Below, one piece after another: positions 22,944-34,140 of a stretch of 64,000 nucleotides of DNA. Position 1 is the stretch's first letter. Every line of letters begins with the position of its first letter. The position numbers were made by a program, and so were the translations under genes. This DNA comes from Candidatus Nanopelagicaceae bacterium (GTDB lineage Bacteria > Actinomycetota > Actinomycetes > Nanopelagicales > Nanopelagicaceae): contig SHVK01000006.1 of assembly GCA_009694285.1 (NCBI GenBank), forward strand, positions 1-64,000. The letters run 5' to 3'. The notes beneath the pieces were generated by a model that was not told the DNA's origin, did not search any database, and worked only from the letters and a program-made list of their open reading frames with translations.

Positions 22944-24173
22944 TTAGAGAGTATCCATAATGTGGCGATTACCTCGGTCAAAGGTTAGATAATTCCAGGA
23001 CCAATCTGCAATTGTTCCAATTTTGTTGCGACCACCAAGTAAATAGAACAGGTGCAAGAATAACCAAATACCCCATGCGATAAAACCGGAAATTCGTAAA
23101 CCTTTTACTTCTACTACAGCTTTGTGTCTGCCGATTGTGGCCATCGCACCTTTATCTCGGTATTTAAATTTCTTGAGATCCTTACCTTGTATTAATTGTG
23201 AAATCTGGTGTGCTACAAATTTTGCTTGCTGCAGAGCAACGGGAGCAACCATTGGGTAAGGATTTCCATTTTCATCTACAGATCCAGAGTTGTCACCAAT
23301 TGCCCAGATGTATGGATAATTCTTCACTTGAAGGGTTTGATCAGAATCAATTCTTCCCCGATTAAGTGGGATATTTAACTGCTCTAAGATTGGGACACCC
23401 CGTACTCCAGCGGCCCAGATTGTGATTTCTGCTCCGATTTGAGCGCCATCTTTAAATTTAATAATTCTTGGGGCCACTTCAGCTACTGCAGTGTTGATTA
23501 AAACCTGCACACCCATTTTCTCAAGGTCCCGCAAAGTGCGGGTGGAGAGCGATGGGTGTAGAGCTGGCAACAATCTCTCACCAGCTTCGACTAATGAAAT
23601 ATTTATGTTAGCGGCGGCATGAGAATGATCACCTTTGAGCGGCCCCCGAATTAATTCAGCGAGTGCTCCTGCCATTTCAACTCCTGTTGGTCCGCCACCC
23701 ACAACAACTATTCCTAATTTTGTATCGTCATTAAATCTACAGAGATCTTCAAACCTGCGCATAACCTCTGCGCGAATAGTTAGCGCTTCGTGAATAGTTT
23801 TCATTCCTAGTGCATGTTCTGTGACTCCAGGAATTCCAAAATCTGCAGTAGCCGAACCAAGTGCAATTATTAGATGATCAAAATCGATTTCTTCACTGCT
23901 ATCTAATTTAACTGATTTATCGCGGTGATTTATTGAAATTGGTGAACCCATTCGAAATTCAATTGGCAATCCTCGAAGAGCCCCACGAATTGGGTAGGCA
24001 ACATGATCTGCGGCAAGGCCAGCGGTTGACACTTGATAAAGCAATGGCAAAAAAGTTTGGAAATTATGGCGATCTACTAAAGTGACCTTAGCTATTTTGG
24101 CTAGTGCGATTGCAGCAGTCAGGCCACCAAACCCAGCGCCCAAAATTAGAACCCGTGGCTTGTTTTTATTCAT
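22944..24173 (-). CDS. ndh: Type II NADH dehydrogenase
   Basis: The 409-residue protein has an N-terminal FAD site VLILGAGFGGLTAAI, the NAD site VVVGGGPTGVEMAGAL and a second FAD-contact IWAIGDNSG. The C-terminal hydrophobic region (ISGFIAWGIWLFLHLFYLLGGRNK) is the membrane-associating helix pair. It oxidises NADH and reduces menaquinone without proton pumping. The gene is divergent from the DUF2867 gene. Confidence 0.93.
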   Translation of the reverse strand: MNKNKPRVLILGAGFGGLTAAIALAKIAKVTLVDRHNFQTFLPLLYQVSTAGLAADHVAYPIRGALRGLPIEFRMGSPISINHRDKSVKLDSSEEIDFDHLIIALGSATADFGIPGVTEHALGMKTIHEALTIRAEVMRRFEDLCRFNDDTKLGIVVVGGGPTGVEMAGALAELIRGPLKGDHSHAAANINISLVEAGERLLPALHPSLSTRTLRDLEKMGVQVLINTAVAEVAPRIIKFKDGAQIGAEITIWAAGVRGVPILEQLNIPLNRGRIDSDQTLQVKNYPYIWAIGDNSGSVDENGNPYPMVAPVALQQAKFVAHQISQLIQGKDLKKFKYRDKGAMATIGRHKAVVEVKGLRISGFIAWGIWLFLHLFYLLGGRNKIGTIADWSWNYLTFDRGNRHIMDTL

Positions 24174-24227
24174 GGCACCCAGCTTTCAAATTACGATTTA
24201 GCAACTATAAGTCTATTGTTGCTCATT

Positions 24228-25727
24228 GTGAGCGCACCTCGAAAGATACTAGTCACGGGGGCTACCGGTTATGTGGGTGGCCGATTAGTACGAGCCTTGC
24301 TAAACGAAGAGTCGGAAGTGCGGATATTTGTCCGCGACCGGGCAAAAGTTACTGATCAGCCTTGGGCCGATCAAGTTGAGATAGCGGTTGGAAATGCGAG
24401 TGATTTCGAAAGCACGAAACAAGCCTTAACTGGAATCTATATCGCGTTCTATTTACTGCACTCTTTAAATTTAGGTCCCAAATTTGACGTGATTGAAAGT
24501 GAAATGGCCGCCAACTTTGCGCGCGCAGCGGCTGAAGCTGGGGTCAAACAAATTGTGTACCTGGGTGGTATCGCAAATGATGCGAAGACAAGCAAACACT
24601 TATCATCAAGGGCTCGCGTAGGAGAAGTCTTAGCTTCAACTGGCGTTGCAACTCTTGAATTAAGAGCCGGAATAATTATTGGTTCAGGTTCAGCATCATT
24701 TGAAATGGTTCGACATTTGACACATCGTTTACCTGTAATGACAACTCCCAAATGGATTTCAAATTTAACACATCCAATTGCAATTAGAGATGTACTTTGG
24801 TACTTAACTCACACTGCTCAATTTGATTCACCAGTAAGTGGAGTTTTTGATATCGGTGGCCCTGAAGTACTTCCCTACTCTGAGATGTTACAAAAATTTG
24901 CCAAACTGTCTGGGCTACGGCGAAGAGTGATTATTAAAATTCCAGTTTTAACTCCGAGGTTAGCCAGTCATTGGATTGGATTGGTAACTCCGCTGCCAGC
25001 CGCATTAGCAAAACCATTAGTGGGCTCATTGATAAGTGAAGTTGTTGCCGATCCAGAAAAAAGTATTAACAAGTTAATCTCACCCCCTAATGAAGGATTG
25101 TTAGGCGTGGATGATGCGATGATTTACGCATTAACACGGATAGACAACAATCAAGTGCAATCTCGTTGGTCAGATGCCACTGCTCCGATGTTGCCGTGGC
25201 AAAAAGCGCAATCAGATCCAGCATGGGCTGGCGAAGCAATCTATAAAGATCATCGTGAAGTAATTACTGAGGCGAAAACCATTTATCTTTGGGAAACAAT
25301 TGAAGCAATCGGTGGTGAAACCGGTTGGTATGGATCTGACTGGTTGTGGTGGTTGCGTGGATCGATCGATCGTGCAATCGGTGGAGTTGGGTTACGCCGG
25401 GGACGTCGTGATCCAAAAACTTTGCGAGTTGGCGATGGATTAGATTTCTGGAGAGTTGAGTCTTTAAGTCGTCCAAATTTCCTAAAATTGTACGCTGAAA
25501 TGATTTTGCCTGGGAAAGCTTGGTTGGAATTTCGGATTGAACCCGATAAATCTATTGATGGTTCAGAGACTGTCAAAGTAATTCAGGAGGCTACATTTTC
25601 TCCACGGGGATTAGGCGGTCAGTTATATTGGTTTGCGGTTTTGCCATTTCATGCGTTTGTCTTTCCCATTATGTTACGAAATATAGTGCGTAGTGCAAAG
25701 CGAAAAGAATATTTCAAAGACTCCTAG
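24228..25727 (+). CDS. NAD(P)-binding SDR with C-terminal DUF2867 domain
   Basis: From GTG at 24228 the protein has 499 residues. The N-terminal half is an extended SDR (KILVTGATGYVGGRLVRALL) like an NmrA/UDP-sugar epimerase domain. The C-terminal half (about 345-490) holds DUF2867, with FWRVESLSRPNFLKLYAEM, GKAWLEFRIE and a hydrophobic end FAVLPFHAFVFPIMLRN. This two-domain protein occurs beside NDH-2 and prenyltransferase genes in actinobacteria. Its substrate is unknown. A TTG four codons upstream is an alternative start. The last 14 bp overlap the end of the convergent UbiA gene. Confidence 0.8.
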   Translation: MSAPRKILVTGATGYVGGRLVRALLNEESEVRIFVRDRAKVTDQPWADQVEIAVGNASDFESTKQALTGIYIAFYLLHSLNLGPKFDVIESEMAANFARAAAEAGVKQIVYLGGIANDAKTSKHLSSRARVGEVLASTGVATLELRAGIIIGSGSASFEMVRHLTHRLPVMTTPKWISNLTHPIAIRDVLWYLTHTAQFDSPVSGVFDIGGPEVLPYSEMLQKFAKLSGLRRRVIIKIPVLTPRLASHWIGLVTPLPAALAKPLVGSLISEVVADPEKSINKLISPPNEGLLGVDDAMIYALTRIDNNQVQSRWSDATAPMLPWQKAQSDPAWAGEAIYKDHREVITEAKTIYLWETIEAIGGETGWYGSDWLWWLRGSIDRAIGGVGLRRGRRDPKTLRVGDGLDFWRVESLSRPNFLKLYAEMILPGKAWLEFRIEPDKSIDGSETVKVIQEATFSPRGLGGQLYWFAVLPFHAFVFPIMLRNIVRSAKRKEYFKDS

Positions 25728-26568
25728 TACCAATTTTGACACTTACAGCGGCTATTAGTAGTAAAACGTTTAACAGAGAGACCAACATAATTGCTGGAAA
25801 AACAAAACGCTTTCCACCAAAAAGTAGGAACAAAGATCCTACAAGGCCGATAGCCAGAGTTAGCGCATTTTCCATTACTTGAGTCAAAATTATTGTGGTT
25901 AAAATCAAGATAAATGCCGTTATCGCTCTTGAATTTTTTTCACCGATGATTTGCGGTAAGCCACGAATGCCACTTTCAACATCTTCTTTTAAATCTTTAA
26001 TCACATTTGCAAAATGAGCAGCTACACCAAGCAGCGCGCCTGCACTTATCAGCCACAGCGGCGGCGTTCTATCAGTTGCTACAACGATACAAGCCGGCAG
26101 CGCAGCGAACGCTAAAAAGTATGGAAGTGGAGATAGTGGTGTCGCTTTTAAGTAAAAGTTATATGTAACACCGCAGCCGATTCCAAATAAATAGATCAAA
26201 CCTCCTTTAATTCCAAGTGGGCCAAATAAATTAATTACAATTGCCAAAACCAGCGCGAACCAAATCCCTTTGCGCAGTTGCTTTTCCGTGAGCGAACCTG
26301 CCACCAACGGCTTTTCCAATCGACGATGTCGAGTGTCATCTGAAAAATCATTTAAATCATTCGTGAAACCAACAACAAGTTGTCCGAAAAACACACCGAT
26401 TGCAATTAGGTAAGCCGGACCCTCCCACCAAAGTTCGCGCGCCAGTAAAAAGCTGACGGCGGTAACAAAGATTGTGGGTTGGAAATGTGAGGCAGCCAGG
26501 AAGGCTTTAAAGTTAGAAAGCACCCACCAAGTATCGCTTACTTGAATGCGTGAGAGAATGTCTAACAT
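25714..26568 (-). CDS. UbiA-family prenyltransferase
   Basis: This 284-residue integral membrane protein has about eight hydrophobic segments and the first Asp-rich motif NDLNDFSDDTRHRRLEKPLVAG, typical of UbiA prenyltransferases. The second motif region reads KDLKEDVESG. It would transfer a polyprenyl group to an aromatic or sugar acceptor; the acceptor is not evident. It is near NDH-2, so quinone metabolism is possible. A divergent decarboxylase gene starts within its first codons. Confidence 0.82.
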   Translation of the reverse strand: MLDILSRIQVSDTWWVLSNFKAFLAASHFQPTIFVTAVSFLLARELWWEGPAYLIAIGVFFGQLVVGFTNDLNDFSDDTRHRRLEKPLVAGSLTEKQLRKGIWFALVLAIVINLFGPLGIKGGLIYLFGIGCGVTYNFYLKATPLSPLPYFLAFAALPACIVVATDRTPPLWLISAGALLGVAAHFANVIKDLKEDVESGIRGLPQIIGEKNSRAITAFILILTTIILTQVMENALTLAIGLVGSLFLLFGGKRFVFPAIMLVSLLNVLLLIAAVSVKIGTRSL

Positions 26569-27919
26569 GCATGAATTTACCGCTGAAGTAGAAGCCTTGG
26601 CACATGAGATCCTTAATTACAGTTTGGATCGGTTGCGAATAGATCCACCTTTGGATCATCCACGAAGTGAAGCTGAGTTGTATGCGTTAGTGGGTCAAAC
26701 GATTACTGGAAATGGCTTAGGTGGACATGATGCCCTTGGTATTTTTCAGAAATATTTAGCAACATCTTGCATTTCTACTGATCATCCAAGGTATTTAGCA
26801 TTTATCCCATCAGCACCAAGTGAGTATGCAAGTCTTTTTGATTTAGTAGTTGCTGCAACTTCACTATATGGCGGCTCATGGCTGGAAGGTGCCGGGGCTG
26901 TGTACGCAGAGAATCAAGCGTTGCGATGGATAAGTGATTTGGCAAAATTTCCCGAAAGCGCTGGGGGAGTTTTCGTACAAGGTGGAACTGTCGGTAATCT
27001 TTCTGCACTCGTCGCAGCAAGATTTCATGCCAAAAAAGAGTTTGGATCTTCTAAACGTTGGGTAATAGCTTGTAGCGCCGATGCGCATTCATCAATAGCA
27101 GCGGCGGCAGATGTTATGGATGTAGATACTCTCCCAATAAAAACCGATAAAGATGGGAAATTAATTGCAGCAAATGCTCTTGCAGCAATATCAAAATTTG
27201 AGAGCAAAAATCCAAATCACAAAGTTTTTGTGTTAGTAGGTACCGCCGGAACTACCAACTTAGGAATTATTGATGATCTAAATGGTCTGGCTGATGTAGC
27301 AGGTGAGTTAAAAATTTGGTTTCATGTTGATGGTGCATATGGTCTTGCAGCCCTGGCAGCACCCTCAGTTCGGGAATTATTTAATGGTGTCGAACGTGCC
27401 GATTCATTAATAGTTGACCCGCATAAATGGCTCTTTGCACCTTTTGATGCGTGCGCACTGATTTATCATGATGCAGCACTTGGTAAAGCTGCTCATACCC
27501 AACGCGCGCCTTATTTAGAAACTCTAGAAGATGAAAGCGAATTCAACCCATCAGATTACGCAATTCAATTGACCAGACGAGCACGCGGGTTGCCGTTCTG
27601 GTTTTCACTTGCTGCTAATGGAAGCGCTGCTTATGAAGATGCAATAGAAAAATCCTTGCAGATCACTAGGGAGGCAAGTGAATTAATTAAAGCCCATCCG
27701 CGATTAACCCTTTTATGCGAACCAACACTTTCAATAGTTGCATTCACTCGTGATGGATGGACGTTAAATGAGTATCAAGAGTGGAGCGACAAATTATTGG
27801 CCGACCAAATTGGTTTTGTGACCCCTTCATCACATGAAGGTCTACCGATCTTGCGCTTTGCCATCGTTAATCCATGGACCAAGATCACAGATATTCAAGC
27901 AATTTTGGCGACTCTTTAA
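26567..27919 (+). CDS. PLP-dependent group II decarboxylase
   Basis: From ATG at 26567 the protein has 450 residues. Motifs of aromatic amino-acid or glutamate-type decarboxylases are present: HPRYLAFIPSAPS, EGAGAVYAENQALRWIS, WFHVDGAYG and the PLP lysine in VDPHKWLFAPFD. It would decarboxylate an amino acid (aromatic, aspartate or other; specificity not evident). ATG at 26558 and GTG at 26546 are alternative starts inside the divergent UbiA gene. Confidence 0.88.
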   Translation: MHEFTAEVEALAHEILNYSLDRLRIDPPLDHPRSEAELYALVGQTITGNGLGGHDALGIFQKYLATSCISTDHPRYLAFIPSAPSEYASLFDLVVAATSLYGGSWLEGAGAVYAENQALRWISDLAKFPESAGGVFVQGGTVGNLSALVAARFHAKKEFGSSKRWVIACSADAHSSIAAAADVMDVDTLPIKTDKDGKLIAANALAAISKFESKNPNHKVFVLVGTAGTTNLGIIDDLNGLADVAGELKIWFHVDGAYGLAALAAPSVRELFNGVERADSLIVDPHKWLFAPFDACALIYHDAALGKAAHTQRAPYLETLEDESEFNPSDYAIQLTRRARGLPFWFSLAANGSAAYEDAIEKSLQITREASELIKAHPRLTLLCEPTLSIVAFTRDGWTLNEYQEWSDKLLADQIGFVTPSSHEGLPILRFAIVNPWTKITDIQAILATL

Positions 27920-27961
27920 ACCATACCAATTGGGGTAAATGACATCAATGTAATTTAGCCG

Positions 27962-27967
27962 TACGAT
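27962..27967 (+). promoter_or_regulatory. -10 element of the DUF3263 gene
   Basis: TACGAT ends 6 nt before the ATG at 27974, predicting a leaderless mRNA. Confidence 0.6.
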
Positions 27968-27973
27968 AGGAAC

Positions 27974-28252
27974 ATGGGTGAACCGGTACAAAATAGTGGC
28001 GCAAGCACGCTCACTGAACTCGAGCTGCAGATATTGGAGTTTGAGCGGCAATGGTGGCGCTACCCGGGCTCAAAAGAGGCGGCTATCCGCGAATTATTTT
28101 CGATCAGCACCCCACGTTATTACCAATTATTGAACGCATTGCTCGACAACAGCGCAGCTGAAAGCGCTTATCCCACTCTGGTCCGGCGGTTACGCCGCTT
28201 GCGGGAGAGCCGAACTCAGTCTCGATCTCCGATCGCCCCCCTGCACCTGTAA
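27974..28252 (+). CDS. DUF3263 protein
   Basis: The 92-residue protein has the family core LQILEFERQWWRYPGSKEA, then IRELFSISTPRYYQLLNALLD, which resembles a helix-turn-helix. It ends in an Arg-rich tail. In mycobacteria a DUF3263 gene (Rv0430) lies a few genes upstream of groEL2, and the arrangement here agrees. The function is unknown; DNA binding is likely from the fold. Confidence 0.85.
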   Translation: MGEPVQNSGASTLTELELQILEFERQWWRYPGSKEAAIRELFSISTPRYYQLLNALLDNSAAESAYPTLVRRLRRLRESRTQSRSPIAPLHL

Positions 28253-28296
28253 AGCCAGTCATACCTCTTCACAACTCAAGCAGGCCCCAGCTCCGT

Positions 28297-28326
28297 TTGG
28301 CCGACGCACCCTTCCTGCCGTAGATT
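28297..28326 (+). promoter_or_regulatory. groEL promoter
   Basis: TTGGCC at 28297-28302 and TAGATT at 28321-28326 are separated by 18 nt, placing transcription start near 28333, at the edge of the CIRCE-like repeat. The leader is about 65 nt with AAGGAG before the GTG at 28400. Confidence 0.55.
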
Positions 28327-28331
28327 ATGCG

Positions 28332-28358
28332 TTAGCACTCTCCCGATGAGAGTGACAG
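28332..28358 (+). promoter_or_regulatory. CIRCE-like HrcA operator
   Basis: The left arm TTAGCACTC (28332-28340) matches the CIRCE consensus exactly. After 9 nt the right arm GAGTGACAG (28350-28358) matches GAGTGCTAA at six of nine positions. CIRCE binds HrcA and represses heat-shock genes. The weak right half may lower affinity. Confidence 0.8.
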
Positions 28359-28396
28359 CCAAGAGCTGTAAATGTGCTTAATTTTGCAAGGAGTAA

Positions 28397-30022
<1,626 letters not shown>

Positions 30023-30029
30023 ATTCAAA

Positions 30030-30734
30030 ATGGAAATAACCACAGATCAATTTCTAGGTAACGCGATCGTATTAGCGCGTGCAGCAGCATTTGATGAGGC
30101 ACGCGTAAGTGGTCTTCCTTATGAAGGTGAATTAGTTGGAGAACATCTAGGTGTAGAAGTTGATGGTGAAAGATTTGTAACACATCTATTTGGAACTGGA
30201 CTATCTGGATATCGTGATTGGCGTTGGGCTGTAACACTGACTCGCGCTGATGAAGATGTGACTAGCGAAGCAACTGTTTGTGATGTTGTGTTACTCCCTG
30301 GTCCAGATGCTTTGCTAGCACCTAAATGGATTCCGTATCACGAGAGAATTCAAGCCGGTGACTTAACACCTGGAGCGATTGTGCCGACATCTCATGATGA
30401 TGCTCGTCTAACTCCTGGGTATGCCGCGCTTTCTGGTGATGAAGAGTTGGACATGGCGCAATTATTTGAATTGGGATTAGGAAGAGAACGAGTGCTCTCT
30501 GCATTTGGTAGAGATGCTACAAGCCAGCGTTGGTACCGTGGTGATTTTGGACCCGAGGCCCAAATGGCAAAAGCCGCTCCACTTCCTTGTGCAGCATGTG
30601 CATTCTTTATTCCGATGGCCGGATCGATGCGATCTGCATTTGGCGTTTGCGCCAATGAGATCTCACCGGCCGATGGCCATGTGGTTTCGATTGATCATGG
30701 GTGTGGAGCGCACTCACAAGCCCAAGTTATTTAA
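30030..30734 (+). CDS. DUF3027 protein
   Basis: This 234-residue protein carries DUF3027 features: HLFGTGLSGYRDWRWAVTLTRA, VVLLPGPDALLAPKWIPYHERI and, near the C terminus, a cysteine cluster (CAACAFFIPMAGSMRSAFGVC, with a later GCGAH) that may bind zinc or an Fe-S cluster. The family is actinobacterial, usually near cold-shock genes, as here. The function is unknown. The start follows the groEL stop by 7 bp, so cotranscription from the heat-shock promoter is likely. Confidence 0.8.
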   Translation: MEITTDQFLGNAIVLARAAAFDEARVSGLPYEGELVGEHLGVEVDGERFVTHLFGTGLSGYRDWRWAVTLTRADEDVTSEATVCDVVLLPGPDALLAPKWIPYHERIQAGDLTPGAIVPTSHDDARLTPGYAALSGDEELDMAQLFELGLGRERVLSAFGRDATSQRWYRGDFGPEAQMAKAAPLPCAACAFFIPMAGSMRSAFGVCANEISPADGHVVSIDHGCGAHSQAQVI

Positions 30735-30747
30735 TCAAATCGTGGGA

Positions 30748-30768
30748 TTTGCCCCTGTTTAGGGGAAA
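30748..30768. other. Hairpin between DUF3027 and the cold-shock gene
   Basis: CCCCT (30752-30756) and AGGGG (30761-30765) form a 5-bp stem with loop GTTT. Outer TTT/AAA pairs extend it after one mismatch. No U-tract follows on the plus strand, so termination there is uncertain. It may be a 3'-end structure of the groEL transcript. Confidence 0.35.
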
Positions 30769-30866
30769 ACAAGTCAAAAAACTGTTTAGCAAGGCTGACC
30801 TATTTCTCGGTAAACTCACCCCCTAGCTACTTCCCAGCTATACCTGAACTGTTGATGGAGATGATG

Positions 30867-31250
30867 ATGCCTACCGGTCGTGTTAAATGGTTTAGCCTTG
30901 AAAAGGGCTTTGGTTTCATTGCCTCTGAAGAGGGCGATGATGTCTTTCTTCCAGCAACTTCACTTCCGGCGGGAGTAACAAGTGTCAAACCAGGCACCCG
31001 ACTTGAATTCGGCGTAGCTGATGGTCGTCGTGGACCTCAAGCACTTTCAGTAAGCATTCTCGAAGCACCTCCATCATTAGCAGCGAGTTCAAGAATTAAC
31101 CCTGATGATTTAGCGGCAATCATTGAAGACGCGATAAAGATTTTAGATCGAGTTGGAAATGGATTGCGTCATGGTCGTCATCCATCAACTAATGAAGCTG
31201 AGCGATTAGGAAAAGTTTTGCGCGGTATTGCAGATCAGATCGAAGCTTAA
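30867..31250 (+). CDS. Cold-shock domain protein with C-terminal extension
   Basis: From ATG at 30867 the protein has 127 residues. The cold-shock domain (1-62) has RNP1 KGFGFIA and RNP2 DVFLPATSL. A C-terminal helical extension (about 80-127, DLAAIIEDAIKILDRVGNGL) sets it apart from the usual 67-residue CspA. The long form is common in actinobacteria as CspB-like proteins. Several ATGs precede; 30867 is chosen because GGAG lies 6 nt upstream and the domain begins MPTGRVKWF. Confidence 0.85.
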   Translation: MPTGRVKWFSLEKGFGFIASEEGDDVFLPATSLPAGVTSVKPGTRLEFGVADGRRGPQALSVSILEAPPSLAASSRINPDDLAAIIEDAIKILDRVGNGLRHGRHPSTNEAERLGKVLRGIADQIEA

Positions 31251-31256
31251 ATTTAA

Positions 31257-31439
31257 TTAATTTATTTTTCGTTTTTTGATTGCACGTAAACCGTATAAAC
31301 CAAGCGCAACACCGATCGCGCTAGTTATCGCCCAGTGTCCATATTTGTTATTTGTTAATTGCAAAATGAGGGCGCCAACGAAAATAATTGTCCAGATAGT
31401 GATACCAATCTTAACTACCTGCTCATCTTTTAGTTGCAT
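31257..31439 (-). CDS. DUF2530-like small membrane protein
   Basis: This 60-residue protein has two transmembrane helices (about 8-30 and 35-52) and a basic end, LRAIKKRKIN. Size, topology and the location beside a MFS or MarR locus fit DUF2530. The ATG at 31439 is chosen over the upstream 31460 because TACAAT ends exactly 6 nt before it. The function is unknown. Confidence 0.65.
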   Translation of the reverse strand: MQLKDEQVVKIGITIWTIIFVGALILQLTNNKYGHWAITSAIGVALGLYGLRAIKKRKIN

Positions 31440-31445
31440 AAGGCT

Positions 31446-31451
31446 ATTGTA
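31446..31451 (-). promoter_or_regulatory. -10 element of the DUF2530-like gene
   Basis: TACAAT on the minus strand ends 6 nt before the ATG at 31439 and decides the start. Confidence 0.6.
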
Positions 31452-31477
31452 GGAGTACATACAGAAATAACCAGAGA

Positions 31478-32737
31478 ATGTGTGGCGAAAAGTTGGCGAA
31501 ATCTTCAGGAACTTTCCGCTCTTTCAAGCATAGAAATTTTCGGATCTTCTTTATTGCCAGCCTTTTTTCAAATATCGGCACATGGGTGCAGCGAATTGCT
31601 CAAGATTGGCTCGTACTTGAACTAACAAATGACGCATTTCAGTTAGGGATTGTCACTGGATTGCAGGCAATTCCATTTATATTTTTTTCTAGCTTTGGCG
31701 GAAAACTTGCTGATCGATTTCCAAAACGGAAGTTGTTAATTATTGCTAATTCAACTGTTGCATTATGGGCACTAATTCTTGGGGTTCTAGTAATTTCGGG
31801 CAATGTGCAGATCTGGCATGTATACGTAATCGCGTTGCTATTAGGAATCTCAAGTTCGATAGAAGCTCCAATAGCACAAGCATTTATAACGCAGATAGTT
31901 CCGCAAGAAGATATGGCAAATGCAATTAGTTTACGAGCGGTAAATTTTAATTCGGCCAGATTGATCGGTCCTGCGCTTTCTGGGTTCATGATCAGCGCAT
32001 TTGGGACTGGACCTTCCTTTATCTTTAATTCTTGTTCTTTTGTTTTTATTTTAAGTGCCTTATTTTTTATGAGTACTGGAGGAATCAGAGAACTAAATCC
32101 AGAACAAGGTAAAGTTTATATTCGCGAAGCTATACGGTACATACGAGCAAGGCCGGACCTAAAAGCATTAATGCTGTTAACTTTTTTCTTCGCAACTTTT
32201 GGATTCAATCCAGAGCTATTTAGCGCAACAATGGCGACAATGGCTTTTGGTAAAGATGCAAAAGAGTTTGGGCTTTTAGGAAGTTGTATCGCAGTAGGTT
32301 CATTATCTGGTTCCTTGCTTGCAACTAAATTGGAGTGGAAGCCGGGGACAAGACGAGTTATTGCCTGTTCAATTGGTTTTGGATTCGCACTAATAATTGG
32401 CTCTCTTGCACCGTCATACACTTTGTATGCCATCGCTTTGCCATTATTTGGTGCAGGAATGCTGACAACTGGAATCGCCGCAAACAGAACTGCTCAATTA
32501 GGTAGTGATCCATTAATTCGCGGGCGAGTAATGGGAATTTACTTTGCAATTTTTATGGGGGGGACTCCGATAGGGGCACCATTCATAGGATGGTTAGCTG
32601 AGATTTTCGGACCAAGACAAGCTTTGATTACAGCCGGTTTAATTGTAATTTTTGGCTCAATTTTTGTTTCTTGGCGCTTTCGAGGACGTCTTGAACCCCC
32701 TGAAGATGTATCAATCGGTGCCACACTAGGCAAATAA
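31478..32737 (+). CDS. MFS transporter
   Basis: This 419-residue protein has about 12 transmembrane segments. It starts with the conserved cytosolic SFKHRNFRIFFIASLFSNIGTWVQRIAQDWLVLELT, split here as SFKHRNFRIFFIASLF and IGTWVQRIAQDWLV, typical of the enterobactin-exporter EntS/DHA3 family. Motif A reads FGGKLADRFPKRKL. The substrate is unknown; export of siderophores or drugs is usual for the family. Confidence 0.85.
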   Translation: MCGEKLAKSSGTFRSFKHRNFRIFFIASLFSNIGTWVQRIAQDWLVLELTNDAFQLGIVTGLQAIPFIFFSSFGGKLADRFPKRKLLIIANSTVALWALILGVLVISGNVQIWHVYVIALLLGISSSIEAPIAQAFITQIVPQEDMANAISLRAVNFNSARLIGPALSGFMISAFGTGPSFIFNSCSFVFILSALFFMSTGGIRELNPEQGKVYIREAIRYIRARPDLKALMLLTFFFATFGFNPELFSATMATMAFGKDAKEFGLLGSCIAVGSLSGSLLATKLEWKPGTRRVIACSIGFGFALIIGSLAPSYTLYAIALPLFGAGMLTTGIAANRTAQLGSDPLIRGRVMGIYFAIFMGGTPIGAPFIGWLAEIFGPRQALITAGLIVIFGSIFVSWRFRGRLEPPEDVSIGATLGK

Positions 32738-32761
32738 CCATTAGAAATGGTTAGAATTGAA

Positions 32762-32767
32762 TACAAT
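32762..32767 (+). promoter_or_regulatory. -10 element of the small lysine-rich gene
   Basis: TACAAT lies 34 nt before the ATG at 32802. With GGAG at 32793-32796 this would be a leadered transcript, unlike most short genes here. Confidence 0.4.
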
Positions 32768-32801
32768 CAAGTAACAGTCAGAAAAAAACTTTGGAGTTGA
32801 A

Positions 32802-32909
32802 ATGGCTAACAAGGAACAAAAAAGCAATGCGAACCAGAAAAAGGAACCAAAGCTCTCGCTAAAAGAGAAGCGTTTGAAGAAGCAAGAAAAACAATCCAAG
32901 AAGGATTAA
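32802..32909 (+). CDS. Small lysine-rich protein (35 residues)
   Basis: The ORF encodes MANKEQKSNANQKKEPKLSL and ends KQEKQSKKD, so about a third of its residues are lysine. GGAG lies 5 nt before the ATG and TACAAT at 32762-32767 can serve as -10. The composition suggests RNA or ribosome binding, as in other small basic actinobacterial proteins. No family was recognised. Confidence 0.6.
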   Translation: MANKEQKSNANQKKEPKLSLKEKRLKKQEKQSKKD

Positions 32910-32914
32910 TTTTC

Positions 32915-32995
32915 TTAAAAACCACCAATTGCGATTAGGCCGAGCAGGGAAATAAGAATTACTAAAGAGGTTATGCGACGAGCGCGCGGACTCAA
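32915..32995 (-). CDS. Possible 26-residue membrane peptide downstream of serC
   Basis: In the same frame as serC, two codons after its stop, a TTG opens a 26-codon frame reading LSPRARRITSLVILISLLG and ending IAIGGF. A basic N terminus followed by one hydrophobic helix is a sound N-in topology. There is no clear ribosome binding site, so it would rely on translational coupling to serC. A chance readthrough tail is the alternative. Confidence 0.35.
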   Translation of the reverse strand: MSPRARRITSLVILISLLGLIAIGGF

Positions 32996-32998
32996 CTT

Positions 32999-34129
<1,131 letters not shown>

Positions 34130-34140
34130 CCGATGAATTG

